Part shown: one piece after another, positions 28,080 to 36,528 of the stretch
How positions within the stretch are numbered: the stretch's first letter is position 1
Layout of the letters: each line of letters begins with the position of its first letter
NCBI GenBank assembly: GCA_002746415.1
Contig: NVXD01000001.1
Coordinates: 124,001 to 188,000, forward strand
Reading direction: 5' to 3'
Source: Flavobacteriaceae bacterium
Lineage (GTDB): Bacteria > Bacteroidota > Bacteroidia > Flavobacteriales > Flavobacteriaceae
DNA: 64,000 nucleotides
Translations under genes and position numbers: made by a program
The notes under the pieces: generated by a model
The model's database searches: none
What the model saw: only the letters and a program-made list of their open reading frames with translations
What the model was told of the DNA's origin: nothing

Positions 28080-29993
28080 TTAGGCCAATTCTTCCAATTG
28101 AATTGTAATATTCTCCCAGTTTTTCATTAATTCTTCCAGTTCTTTTTTCTTTTTCTGATAATTATCAAAAAAATTGGGTTTTTCTATGGTAGTATCATAG
28201 TTCATTAATAACTCATGGTCTATTTCTTTAATTTCCTTTTCCAATGTAGCTATTTTACTTTCTGCTGTACTCAACCTATTTTTCAAGGATTTCATCAATT
28301 TCTGACCTTTGTAATCTGTATTCTTGTTTTTTATTTTCTGTTTGGATTCTGGATTCTTTTCTTTCTTCTCAATGGCTCTAAAATCTTCCACTTTTCTTTG
28401 GTCTAGATAATAGTCAATATCACCCAAATATTCTTTTATTTTTCTATCCTTAAACTCATACACTTTATTGGTAAGCCCTTGCAAGAAATCCCTATCGTGG
28501 GAAACCAAAATCAGAGTGCCTTCAAAATTTATCAAGGCTTGTTTTAAAACATTTTTGGATTTGATATCCAAGTGATTGGTTGGTTCATCCATCACCAAAA
28601 CATTAAAGGGCTGTAAAAGCATTTTTGCCAATGCCAATCTATTACGCTCTCCTCCAGACAAAACCCGTACATACTTCTCTACCTCATCACCCCTAAAGAG
28701 GAAAGAACCTAGAATATCCCTTACTTTACTCCTAGTCTTTTCATTTGCAGCATCTATCATTGTATCCAATACAGTCTTGGTACCGTCCAAATATTCCGCT
28801 TGGTTTTGGGCAAAATATCCTATTTGTACATTATGCCCCAACTTAAGGTGCCCATTATATTCTAAATCCCCAACTATTACTTTTGCCAAGGTGGATTTCC
28901 CTTGTCCATTCTGCCCCACAAATGCTGTTTTGCCATCTCTTTCCAAAAGCAAATCTATTCCGCTCAACACATGTTTATCTCCATAACTTTTAGACAAACC
29001 TTCCATTTCCACAATTATCTTACCTGGAGTAACAGATATTGGGAATCTTAAACTCATGACACTATTATCATCCTCATCTACTTCAATACGCTCTATTTTA
29101 TCCAATTTTTTAATTAGGGATTGTGCCATAGATGCTTTTGTAGATTTGGCCCTGAATTTTTCTATCAATCTTTCAGCTTGCTGTATTTCCTTTTGCTGGT
29201 TTTTCTGAGCATTCAATTGTTGCGCTTTCATTTCACTCCTCAATACTAAATATTTGGAGTAAGGCTTGTTATAATCATATATCCTGCCCAATGAAATTTC
29301 AATGGTTCTATTGGTTACATTATCTAAAAACATTTTATCGTGAGAAACAATTACAACCGCTCCAGGATAATTTTTAAGAAATTGCTCTAACCAAATAATA
29401 GATTCTATATCCAAATGGTTGGTAGGCTCATCCAGCAACAACACGTCGTTATTTTGCAAAAGTAATTTGGCCAACTCTATACGCATACGCCATCCCCCGG
29501 AAAAAGTATCTGTTTTATTATTAAAATCTTGCCGTAAAAAACCTAAGCCTTGAAGAATTTTTTCTGTATCCCCTTGATAATTATACCCTCCTAAAATTTC
29601 ATATCTATGGGTAACATCATTAAGGTCAATTATAATTTGGTTATAACTTTCACTTTCATAATCCGTTCTTTCTGTCAATTGACGATTGATATCATCCAAT
29701 TGCAGTTCCAATTCCTTAATCTCTTCAAAAGCCTGGTATGCTTCTTCCAGAACTGTTCTTCCTTGTTCAAAATCTATATCTTGTCTTAAAAAACCTATTT
29801 TCACTTCCTTGTCTGAAGCTATTACTCCAGTATCTGGCATGGTATCTTTGGATAATAATTTTAACAGAGTAGACTTCCCCGCTCCATTTTTACCAATAAG
29901 ACCTACACGGTCTCCAGAATTTAACATAAATGAAATCTCTTCAAACAAATATTCCCCTCCGAATGCAACAGAAAGGTTATGGATATTCAGCAT
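28080..29993 (-). CDS. ABC-F family ATP-binding protein (Uup/YheS-like), 637 aa
   Basis: Two ABC ATPase domains in one chain and no membrane segments, the mark of ABC-F proteins that act on ribosomes. Domain 1: Walker A GKNGAGKST (about 36-44), signature FSGGWRMRIELAKLL, Walker B LLLDEPTNHLD. A charged linker (P-site tRNA interaction motif region, about 240-300) joins them. Domain 2: GQNGQGKST, LSGGERNRLALAKML and LVMDEPTNHLD. A lysine-rich linker and C-terminal coiled coil (about 545-637) follow, as in Uup or YheS. Members of this group modulate translation elongation or rescue; none of the features points specifically to antibiotic resistance. It is divergent from the DUF983 gene, sharing a 64-bp intergenic region. 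Confidence 0.93.
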   Translation of the reverse strand: MLNIHNLSVAFGGEYLFEEISFMLNSGDRVGLIGKNGAGKSTLLKLLSKDTMPDTGVIASDKEVKIGFLRQDIDFEQGRTVLEEAYQAFEEIKELELQLDDINRQLTERTDYESESYNQIIIDLNDVTHRYEILGGYNYQGDTEKILQGLGFLRQDFNNKTDTFSGGWRMRIELAKLLLQNNDVLLLDEPTNHLDIESIIWLEQFLKNYPGAVVIVSHDKMFLDNVTNRTIEISLGRIYDYNKPYSKYLVLRSEMKAQQLNAQKNQQKEIQQAERLIEKFRAKSTKASMAQSLIKKLDKIERIEVDEDDNSVMSLRFPISVTPGKIIVEMEGLSKSYGDKHVLSGIDLLLERDGKTAFVGQNGQGKSTLAKVIVGDLEYNGHLKLGHNVQIGYFAQNQAEYLDGTKTVLDTMIDAANEKTRSKVRDILGSFLFRGDEVEKYVRVLSGGERNRLALAKMLLQPFNVLVMDEPTNHLDIKSKNVLKQALINFEGTLILVSHDRDFLQGLTNKVYEFKDRKIKEYLGDIDYYLDQRKVEDFRAIEKKEKNPESKQKIKNKNTDYKGQKLMKSLKNRLSTAESKIATLEKEIKEIDHELLMNYDTTIEKPNFFDNYQKKKKELEELMKNWENITIQLEELA

Positions 29994-30034
29994 ATTTTAT
30001 GACTATTGTTACAGCAAATATTAAACAGTTATGG

Positions 30035-30042
30035 TAGTTTTG
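30035..30042 (+). promoter_or_regulatory. Bacteroidota -7 box for the DUF983 gene
   Basis: TAGTTTTG matches TAnnTTTG and lies 15 bp before the chosen ATG at 30058. This argues against translation beginning at 30031, which would be upstream of the box. No good -33 element was seen. Confidence 0.45.
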
Positions 30043-30057
30043 CTAAAACTTTTGCAA

Positions 30058-30447
30058 ATGTTAAAAAAAGGAAACAAACTCTACAGTATTTTAACAGGAA
30101 CTTGTCCTAAATGTCATGAAGAAAGTATGTATAAGGATAAAAACCCGTATCATATGGGAAATATCTTTGAAATGCATGAGCGTTGTTCTAGTTGCAACAC
30201 CAAATATAAAATAGAACCCTCTTTTTTTTATGGAGCTATGTATGTAAGCTATGGTCTTGGAATTGCTTTTTCCGTGGCCGCATTTATTATTTCCTTTCTC
30301 TTTATTGGAGCTTCCTTAAAAACTTCATTTATTGCCATCGTCGTCACCCTTATTGGTTTTATGCCTTTTATTATTAGAATTTCCAGAAACATCTGGATTA
30401 ATATTTTTATAGGCTATGACCCCAACGTGGAAATAAAGAAGCATTAA
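30058..30447 (+). CDS. DUF983 family membrane protein with zinc ribbon, 129 aa
   Basis: The start was set at 30058 (MLKKGNKLYSILTGTCPKC), because a -7 promoter box overlaps the upstream ATG at 30031. A zinc-ribbon-like pair of knuckles, CPKC and CSSC, sits near residues 16-19 and 42-45, followed by two hydrophobic helices at about 60-80 and 88-105. This order is characteristic of DUF983, a small membrane family with no assigned function. In Bacteroidota it appears as a stand-alone gene. Its last 4 bases overlap the convergent oxidoreductase gene. Confidence 0.85.
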   Translation: MLKKGNKLYSILTGTCPKCHEESMYKDKNPYHMGNIFEMHERCSSCNTKYKIEPSFFYGAMYVSYGLGIAFSVAAFIISFLFIGASLKTSFIAIVVTLIGFMPFIIRISRNIWINIFIGYDPNVEIKKH

Positions 30448-31499
30448 TCTTTAAAATGCTTTTTAGTGAACCTTGCTATATCCATTTCTTTGGGCAAGGA
30501 CTCATTGTGCTCAATATAGTGATACAATTTTTCTGAGGCCACAGGGGCAATCATAACACCACGAGAACCAAAACCATTTAATGCATACATATTTTGATGC
30601 ACCGGATGTCTTCCTACCAAAGGTCTCCTATCAGCTACTGTGGGCCTAATTCCTGCCACATGATCTACCACTTCATATGCACACTTTAAAAAGGAGTTTA
30701 ATTTCTCCAAAAGCTCTGCCTTAGCTTCATTTGTGGGTACATTGGTTTTATCTTTCCATTTATAGGTTGCTCCCACTCTATATAGGTCATTGCCCAAAGG
30801 AATAATAAAAACCCCAGATTTAATCACCCTCTCTTCTTTTAAACTAGGTGCCTTAATGGTCAACAATTCCCCTTTTGTACCATTTAGAGGCAAATAATTA
30901 AAGTAAGGATTTTCTTTTAGTCCATATCCGGTAGCAAAAACAATATTTTTTGCTTTTATAGATTGATATGAAATATAACCTTCTTTAAATTGAATAGCTT
31001 TAAATTGAAACGACTCCCTAATCAATAGCTTCTTTTGTAATAGATATGCTTCATACGTTTTTTGCAATAACTTAGTATCTATTCTGCCAGTTCCAATCAC
31101 TTGACCGTAACCAAAAGGAGCATCAATACCAGTGTTTTTATTTTGAAGAATTTCTGTAGACAACAAAGATTGAAGAATGGGTTTGTCAGCAGCTTCAAAC
31201 CAGAGGTTTTGTTCTTCAATGGAAGCAAATCGCCTAAGAACCGGTATTTTATAATCTAATTGAACTGCTAACTTCTCTTCCAATTCTTTATAAAATGGAA
31301 GTGCAATATGCAATTGTTCTTTAGCATTCCATGCCAGTGTAAACCGTTTTAAAATAACCGGATTATATAATCCTCCAGCTACGGTTGATGATTTTTGGGA
31401 ATCATCCGCAATAACTTTAAAAGTCTTCTGTTGCTTTTCCAAGGTTTCACAAAAAGAAATCCCAGCCAAACCTAAACCTACTATTATATAATCTAGCAT
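30444..31499 (-). CDS. FAD-dependent oxidoreductase (DAO family), 351 aa
   Basis: The N-terminal FAD-binding Rossmann motif IIVGLGLAGIS is at about residues 5-15. The typical DAO-family elements follow, with a substrate-binding region of mixed beta strands and a C-terminal FAD-contact motif (GIRPTVADRRPLVG, then NGFGSRGVMIAP). The C-terminal wording also resembles the oxidoreductase half of MnmC and glycine-oxidase-like enzymes. Without the methyltransferase half or a clear active-site signature, the substrate (an amine or amino acid) cannot be named. No signal peptide, so cytoplasmic. It is convergent with the DUF983 gene (4-bp overlap) and stands alone upstream of the gld genes on the same strand. 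Confidence 0.85.
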   Translation of the reverse strand: MLDYIIVGLGLAGISFCETLEKQQKTFKVIADDSQKSSTVAGGLYNPVILKRFTLAWNAKEQLHIALPFYKELEEKLAVQLDYKIPVLRRFASIEEQNLWFEAADKPILQSLLSTEILQNKNTGIDAPFGYGQVIGTGRIDTKLLQKTYEAYLLQKKLLIRESFQFKAIQFKEGYISYQSIKAKNIVFATGYGLKENPYFNYLPLNGTKGELLTIKAPSLKEERVIKSGVFIIPLGNDLYRVGATYKWKDKTNVPTNEAKAELLEKLNSFLKCAYEVVDHVAGIRPTVADRRPLVGRHPVHQNMYALNGFGSRGVMIAPVASEKLYHYIEHNESLPKEMDIARFTKKHFKD

Positions 31500-31604
31500 G
31501 CTGTAAAAATAAACTACCCTAGGGCAAACACACGAGACATTAGGAAGAATAATTTATATATTTCGATACAAGCGTCGTGGCATTAAAACCAACAATATGA
31601 AAAT

Positions 31605-31640
31605 AAAAAAGCTGCACTTAATAAAGTGCAGCTTTTTTAT
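31605..31640 (-). terminator. Terminator at the end of the gldKLMN operon
   Basis: GCTGCACTT (31611-31619) and AAGTGCAGC (31624-31632) form a 9-bp perfect stem with a 4-nt loop, between A6 and T6 tracts. It lies about 50 bp after the gldN stop codon on the minus strand. Confidence 0.88.
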
Positions 31641-31684
31641 TTTATACTTGAATTGGAATTCAATATACTATAATGGGATTCTAA

Positions 31685-32587
31685 TTAATAGGCCCACATA
31701 TCTTGTTCTCTATCTCTAATTGTTTCTTTAATACGCTTAGCTTCCAACAATTGGAACAGTGCATTATCGGCAATATAGTCATTGACCTTACGGTCTCCAT
31801 GAACATTGTCCTCTCTATATATAACTGCATTGAACCTCCTTGCATTCAATAACATATCAAAAGAAATAGGTCTTGCAGAATTACGTTGGTTAAACACTTT
31901 GGCCTCATGCAATATTTTTCTTGCGCTTGGAAACCACACCCAGAACAATTCTACTTTAGCATCTTCTAAATCCATAGACTCATCATCTATAAAGTTAACA
32001 TCTGGTGCTACTGGTGCAATGCCAAGTAAACGATATTTTAATTCACCTAAACGTTTGTCAAAATACCACATACCTTTAATACGATATTCTTCAATATCAG
32101 CAGCTGTAAGCTCTCTTTCATTAATATACTCAAGAGAAATTTCTTCACCTGCATTGTATTGTTCATATCCAAAATCTGTAGTGTCTATTTTTTTCAAAGT
32201 AGCCTGCAAATCTTCTAGCTTTCTTTTTTCAGTAAAATAAGAATCTACATATACATCCGTTAGTTTTCCATTTTTAATGTTTTTCATAAAAACATCATAT
32301 AAAGATCTTCTATCTGAGCCTATATCAATGGTATCTGTAGGGTAGTATAAAGGAAAATTAACACGCTCATCTAAATCTATGGTTTCCCATAAGGTTTTGG
32401 ACCAAAGAATATCTCTATCATCCACATAAGCATAATCAAGAGGAGTATCATTATCCAGTGCAATTTGCGCTTCTGTTTTTACTCCAATTTCCTGAGGCAA
32501 TTTGGCATTTAAAATATTTGCCTGAGCCATAATGGATACTGGCAACATTGTCACAGCTCCTATTAATAAAACATTTTTCCAATTCAT
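31685..32587 (-). CDS. gldN: Gliding motility / type IX secretion protein GldN, 300 aa
   Basis: The signal peptide is MNWKNVLLIGAVTMLPVSIMAQ. The mature protein has the GldN/PorN pattern (SKTLWETIDLDERVNFPLYYP; DRRSLYDVFMKNI; YRIKGMWYFDKRLGELKYRLLGIAP). GldN/PorN is periplasmic and forms the outer-membrane-associated ring with the lipoprotein GldK/PorK, which is driven by the GldL-GldM motor. Its position as the last gene of gldK-gldL-gldM-gldN is the canonical one. It is separated from gldM by 104 bp containing a 13-bp perfect hairpin that may tune its expression. No sequence defect is seen. Confidence 0.96.
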   Translation of the reverse strand: MNWKNVLLIGAVTMLPVSIMAQANILNAKLPQEIGVKTEAQIALDNDTPLDYAYVDDRDILWSKTLWETIDLDERVNFPLYYPTDTIDIGSDRRSLYDVFMKNIKNGKLTDVYVDSYFTEKRKLEDLQATLKKIDTTDFGYEQYNAGEEISLEYINERELTAADIEEYRIKGMWYFDKRLGELKYRLLGIAPVAPDVNFIDDESMDLEDAKVELFWVWFPSARKILHEAKVFNQRNSARPISFDMLLNARRFNAVIYREDNVHGDRKVNDYIADNALFQLLEAKRIKETIRDREQDMWAY

Positions 32588-32627
32588 TTGTTAAAATTTA
32601 TTTGTTTTCACTTGTTAGATAAAATTT

Positions 32628-32668
32628 GCCAATTAGCTGTATAGTATTTAAACACACAGCTAATTGGC
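32628..32668 (-). promoter_or_regulatory. Intergenic hairpin between gldM and gldN
   Basis: GCCAATTAGCTGT (32628-32640) is perfectly complementary to ACAGCTAATTGGC (32656-32668): 13 bp with a 15-nt loop. On the minus strand the stem is followed by AAATTTTATC, only a weak T-run, so it reads better as a partial terminator or an mRNA processing/stability element than as a full terminator. Confidence 0.65.
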
Positions 32669-32691
32669 TTATTTTACTATAAGTAATTTTA

Positions 32692-34269
32692 CTAGTTTGT
32701 TATCTCAATAACAACTGGAGATACTTTTTTCAACTTGTAAGTCCTGTTGTTTGTGATATATCCTTGTACATCAAAAATCTGTACAGCATCACCTCTTTTT
32801 GCTCTTCTTAAAGCTGATTTCGCTCTAGCATCCAACTTGTTTCCTTTTACGTTAACCGTTGGTTGTCCAGGTACTTTAAATTTAAACCCGCTTACGCCAA
32901 GGTTCAAATCAAAATCAAAATCTTCTAATATGGCTCCAACAGTTGCAATCTCCAAGTTTTTTCTTGGCATTTTTGCACTACCGGCTTCTCCTCTAATAGA
33001 ACCTGCTGGTCTTGGAATATCTTTAATCCTAAATTCAGCACTAGAAGATACTGGGCTACCATCAGGTAATGAACCACGAGCAGTAATCTTAACTGTTCTT
33101 CCTTTACCAGGATTCATCACATAACTACTTCCACTTCTTCTACTAAGACCTGGAGCATTTGCACTTACTTTGTTACTTGGTATTCCAGGAATAGAAATTG
33201 TCATTGGATTAGCAACACCACGATAAACTACATTCATTTTATCAGCAGCAATTAAAGCAGCATTGGGCTTAGTAATTGTTGCGAACTTCTGAGAAACTGC
33301 AACTTCTGTACGCTCACCATCTTGTAAGAATACTAAGTTTCCTTTTATCTCATGATCACCAGGACTACCAGCGCTAATCAACAATCTTACTTTACCTTCT
33401 TCTATAACAAAGTCTTTTTCCTCTGTTAATTTTCTACCGTCCAAAGTAAGATTTACTTCATTTGGTCTTGTTGTTCCATCTTTACGACCCAAAACAATAC
33501 TTCCTGTGAACTTTTCACCTGCATAATAAGCAGATTTTTCTTGTTCCAACAAAGTTGTATAGTTAGTCATAGAAATTTCACTGGTCAATTGCCCTTGCAA
33601 CATTGCTTTTAAAGCATCTTCTTCAGTGGCTTTAATGTCAGATTGCAAAGCAGTCAATTTGGTCAAAGAAGCTATCAATGGAAAACCTTCGTAATGATAG
33701 TTAATCCAATCTTGTCTTGTGCCATCTCTTTTTTCTACTTTACCGTCATCCTTTAAATCATCGCCAGTAGCAAATCTAGATTCAACAGCAGACTTCACCT
33801 CTTTCATCTCTTTTGGTAAAATAATAGAGACTTGCGTGCGATAGTCATTTATTCTTTTTAAGAATTCTTTTCCTTCTTCTCCTAGATTATCTCCTTGGAA
33901 AAATTTCTGATCTAAATAATCCGACTTGTCCATAACGGCATAGTCTTTAGGATCCTTTACGTCTTTGGTTATTTCAACCTTAAGAGTCTCTAAATAATCA
34001 AAGTACTCTTTGGATAAATTCTTAATCTCTTGCGCTTTCTTGTAAAGAGGACCAAATTTTTCCTCATTCTCAGACGCTTTAGTTTCCAAACCGTTTAGGA
34101 AAGCAAGATTGCTCTCTCCGGTTTTTATATTGGAAGTTTCCATTTTTTCGTTCATAAGACCGAACGCTGCTAGAACTTCTTTACTCATGTTCAACGCCAA
34201 CATACAAATGAATACCAGGTACATTAGGTTTACCATTTTCTGACGTGGTGATTGTTTTCCTCCTGCCAT
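32692..34269 (-). CDS. gldM: Gliding motility / type IX secretion motor protein GldM, 525 aa
   Basis: The N-terminus (MAGGKQSPRQKMVNLMYLVF) runs into a single membrane helix at about 13-33, with the short cytoplasmic segment and KEVLAAFGLMNEKME after the helix. The long periplasmic part has helical then Ig-like beta domains (D1-D4), ending in a GldM C-terminal domain (RTYKLKKVSPVVIEITN). GldM is the shaft of the proton-driven T9SS motor: its helix sits inside the GldL pentamer and its periplasmic domains reach the GldK/GldN ring. Its length is normal for the family. It follows gldL with 53 bp between them. Confidence 0.97.
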   Translation of the reverse strand: MAGGKQSPRQKMVNLMYLVFICMLALNMSKEVLAAFGLMNEKMETSNIKTGESNLAFLNGLETKASENEEKFGPLYKKAQEIKNLSKEYFDYLETLKVEITKDVKDPKDYAVMDKSDYLDQKFFQGDNLGEEGKEFLKRINDYRTQVSIILPKEMKEVKSAVESRFATGDDLKDDGKVEKRDGTRQDWINYHYEGFPLIASLTKLTALQSDIKATEEDALKAMLQGQLTSEISMTNYTTLLEQEKSAYYAGEKFTGSIVLGRKDGTTRPNEVNLTLDGRKLTEEKDFVIEEGKVRLLISAGSPGDHEIKGNLVFLQDGERTEVAVSQKFATITKPNAALIAADKMNVVYRGVANPMTISIPGIPSNKVSANAPGLSRRSGSSYVMNPGKGRTVKITARGSLPDGSPVSSSAEFRIKDIPRPAGSIRGEAGSAKMPRKNLEIATVGAILEDFDFDLNLGVSGFKFKVPGQPTVNVKGNKLDARAKSALRRAKRGDAVQIFDVQGYITNNRTYKLKKVSPVVIEITN

Positions 34270-34322
34270 GTTTTTTCTAATTAGGTTTAATTAATAATTT
34301 GATTTGGTTATAACTAAACTAA

Positions 34323-34976
34323 TTAGTTTTTGCTCATTGCAGATAGCATACCACCATAAACTCCATTCAATGAAGAAAGGTTTGTTGCCAAAGATTCCAT
34401 TTGATCTTTAAGAGCTCCTGATTTCTCAACAACTTCTTCGTTGATAGATGCTTGTTTGCTAGCACTTTCTAATTGTACTTTATACAAACTGTTCAAAGAT
34501 TCCATTTGAGAAGCTGCCTCAGACATTTCATCAGAATATTTCTTAGTAGACTCCATAGCATCAACTGTTGGAGCTATTCCTTTAGCTGCTCCTTCAAAAT
34601 TCTTGATACTAGTACCTAAACTGCTCATTAAATCAGCATCTACACCAGCTTCTTTTAGCAATGTATCTAATTTTCTAGACAATAATCCTTCAGCTTCTTT
34701 AGCTTCTTTAGCATCATTCTTTTTACTTCCTGAAGTCTCACCACCAGCTAATTCTGGATAAACAAGAGACCAATCAAATTCATCATCAATTGGCTCAAAT
34801 GCACTAATAGCAAAAATAAGTGCTTCTGTAATAAGACCAACTGCTAATAAAAGACCACCTGTTAAAGGTCCAAATTCCCAGTGTAAAATTTTAAATAGTG
34901 CACCAATGATAACAATCGATGCTCCAAGCCCATAGGCCATGTTAAATAATTTCTTTGTTGATTTTGACTGTGCCAT
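34323..34976 (-). CDS. gldL: Gliding motility / type IX secretion motor protein GldL, 217 aa
   Basis: Two membrane helices lie at about 15-33 and 38-60, followed by a long cytoplasmic helical domain. Residues reported as important in Flavobacterium johnsoniae GldL are in register with an offset of two: Tyr15, Lys29, His32, Glu51 and Glu61, including the intramembrane glutamate implicated in proton-driven rotation. The protein forms the inner-membrane pentamer around GldM. The start follows the family (MAQSKSTKKLFNMAYG). It lies between gldK (74 bp) and gldM (53 bp) on the same strand, the usual operon order. Confidence 0.97.
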   Translation of the reverse strand: MAQSKSTKKLFNMAYGLGASIVIIGALFKILHWEFGPLTGGLLLAVGLITEALIFAISAFEPIDDEFDWSLVYPELAGGETSGSKKNDAKEAKEAEGLLSRKLDTLLKEAGVDADLMSSLGTSIKNFEGAAKGIAPTVDAMESTKKYSDEMSEAASQMESLNSLYKVQLESASKQASINEEVVEKSGALKDQMESLATNLSSLNGVYGGMLSAMSKN

Positions 34977-35050
34977 AATTTTAATTTAAGTTTAATGTTA
35001 AAAATAATAAGTAATTGGTTAAATTTAAGATAAGGTTTGTAATAATTTTT

Positions 35051-36412
35051 TTATCTGATTCCTTCTGGGTCTTCTTCACCCATGAAATCTTGTACAGTTC
35101 GGAAACCAATATAGCTCCTTGCTGAATCTTGGTATTCATAATCTCTTGTGCTCACCTGTAGGAAGTAAGCAACATCTTTCCAAGAGCCACCTCTGATAAC
35201 TTTTCTTTCATTATCAGCAGAGATAGCATTGGGGTTCATTGTTGAAACATATTCATATGATCCTGGATCATAGCTAGAATTTGTCCATTCGGCAACATTT
35301 CCTGCCATATTAAATAAGTTATAGTCGTTTGGCTCAAATGATTTTGCCTCTACTGTATATAATGCAGTATCTGCAGCATAATCCCCACGTTGTGGTTTAA
35401 AGTTTGCCATAAAACAACCTGTGTCACTGATTACATAAGGACCACCCCAAGGATATGTACCACTTTCAATACCTCCTCTTGCAGCATATTCCCATTCAGC
35501 TTCCGTTGGCAATCTAAATTGATTTACAAACTGCTTGCCTTTATTTCTCTGATCATCATTCTTAAACTTGGTTCTCCAATTACAGAATGCTTTTGCCTGT
35601 GCCCAAGAAACACCTACTACAGGATAGTCACTATAAGCATCATGCCAAAAATAATCGTTGTGCATTGGTTCATTATAAGAATATGCAAAATCTCTTATCC
35701 AAACTGTTGTGTCTGGGTAAATTTTTAATTCTTCATGTCTTATAAAATCTTTTCTACTTCCGCTCCTGGATTTTGCAGCAGCTTCAATATCCATCCAACT
35801 GTACTTATATTTCAATATGGTAACATCTACAGTTCTCTGTCCATTATAAGACTCCTCTTCAGGAAGATAAATAGAATCCATAATTTCTGCATAATATTCA
35901 TCAGGATAATCTGAAGTGTCCCATGTTAAATCTTCATCTGTATTCAGGGCTCTACCTTCATAACCCGTTTCTCCCATACCAGAATAATTGTCCATCATAT
36001 ACTTATCATAAACAGACATTTTAGTGGTATCCGCATCCTTAAATGCAAAATCACCAATACCACCATCTTCTGGCCCCAATCCTAGCTCATCTGCTAAAAT
36101 TGCCAACTTGGTTCTGGTAATGGAGTCTCTCACCCAATCCACATATTGACGGTATTCACTATTTGTAATTTCCGTATCGTCCATATAAAAAGAACGTACC
36201 GTAACTGTTTTTGTAGGGGCATTAAGAACTTTTGCAACGTCCTCTTCTGCTTTACCCATTATAAAGGCACCCTGCGGAATCAATTCCATTCCATACGGTT
36301 TTTCAGGATACCATTTCTTTCCTTTGGCTCCCACCAGTTCTCCTTGTGTTTTAGACCCACAACTTGCGAGTAAAAAAACAAATGCTATAGAAGGTAACAA
36401 TAGCTTCTTCAT
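35051..36412 (-). CDS. gldK: Gliding motility / type IX secretion lipoprotein GldK, 453 aa
   Basis: A lipoprotein signal with lipobox LLASC (Cys18) leads into a formylglycine-generating-enzyme/sulfatase-modifying (SUMF1-like) fold. The family motifs are clear: IPQGAFIMGKAEED near the start, DDTEITNSEYRQYVDWV, VVGVSWAQAKAFCNW, RLPTEAEWEYAARGG, NMAGNVAEWTNSSYD and VIRGGSWKDVAYFLQVSTRD. GldK/PorK forms the outer-membrane-bound ring with GldN. The large insert at about 100-240 is typical of GldK compared with simple SUMF1 proteins. It is the first gene of the gld operon; the 116-bp gap upstream should hold the operon promoter, though I could not identify convincing boxes. Confidence 0.96.
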   Translation of the reverse strand: MKKLLLPSIAFVFLLASCGSKTQGELVGAKGKKWYPEKPYGMELIPQGAFIMGKAEEDVAKVLNAPTKTVTVRSFYMDDTEITNSEYRQYVDWVRDSITRTKLAILADELGLGPEDGGIGDFAFKDADTTKMSVYDKYMMDNYSGMGETGYEGRALNTDEDLTWDTSDYPDEYYAEIMDSIYLPEEESYNGQRTVDVTILKYKYSWMDIEAAAKSRSGSRKDFIRHEELKIYPDTTVWIRDFAYSYNEPMHNDYFWHDAYSDYPVVGVSWAQAKAFCNWRTKFKNDDQRNKGKQFVNQFRLPTEAEWEYAARGGIESGTYPWGGPYVISDTGCFMANFKPQRGDYAADTALYTVEAKSFEPNDYNLFNMAGNVAEWTNSSYDPGSYEYVSTMNPNAISADNERKVIRGGSWKDVAYFLQVSTRDYEYQDSARSYIGFRTVQDFMGEEDPEGIR

Positions 36413-36528
36413 ACTTTAGGTTAAATTTGGATTAAGACTTTTAAAAATGCACTTGCAATTATTACTCTCTAAAACTATTTTTTGAGTGTATTATTGTGCT
36501 AAAAACATTTATCTTAAAATTATTTCAA

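Noticed and set aside
30031-30057. Upstream ATG as the start of the DUF983 gene
   Set aside because: It lies before a TAGTTTTG -7 box, so the message would begin after it; the ATG at 30058 gives the usual family N-terminus.
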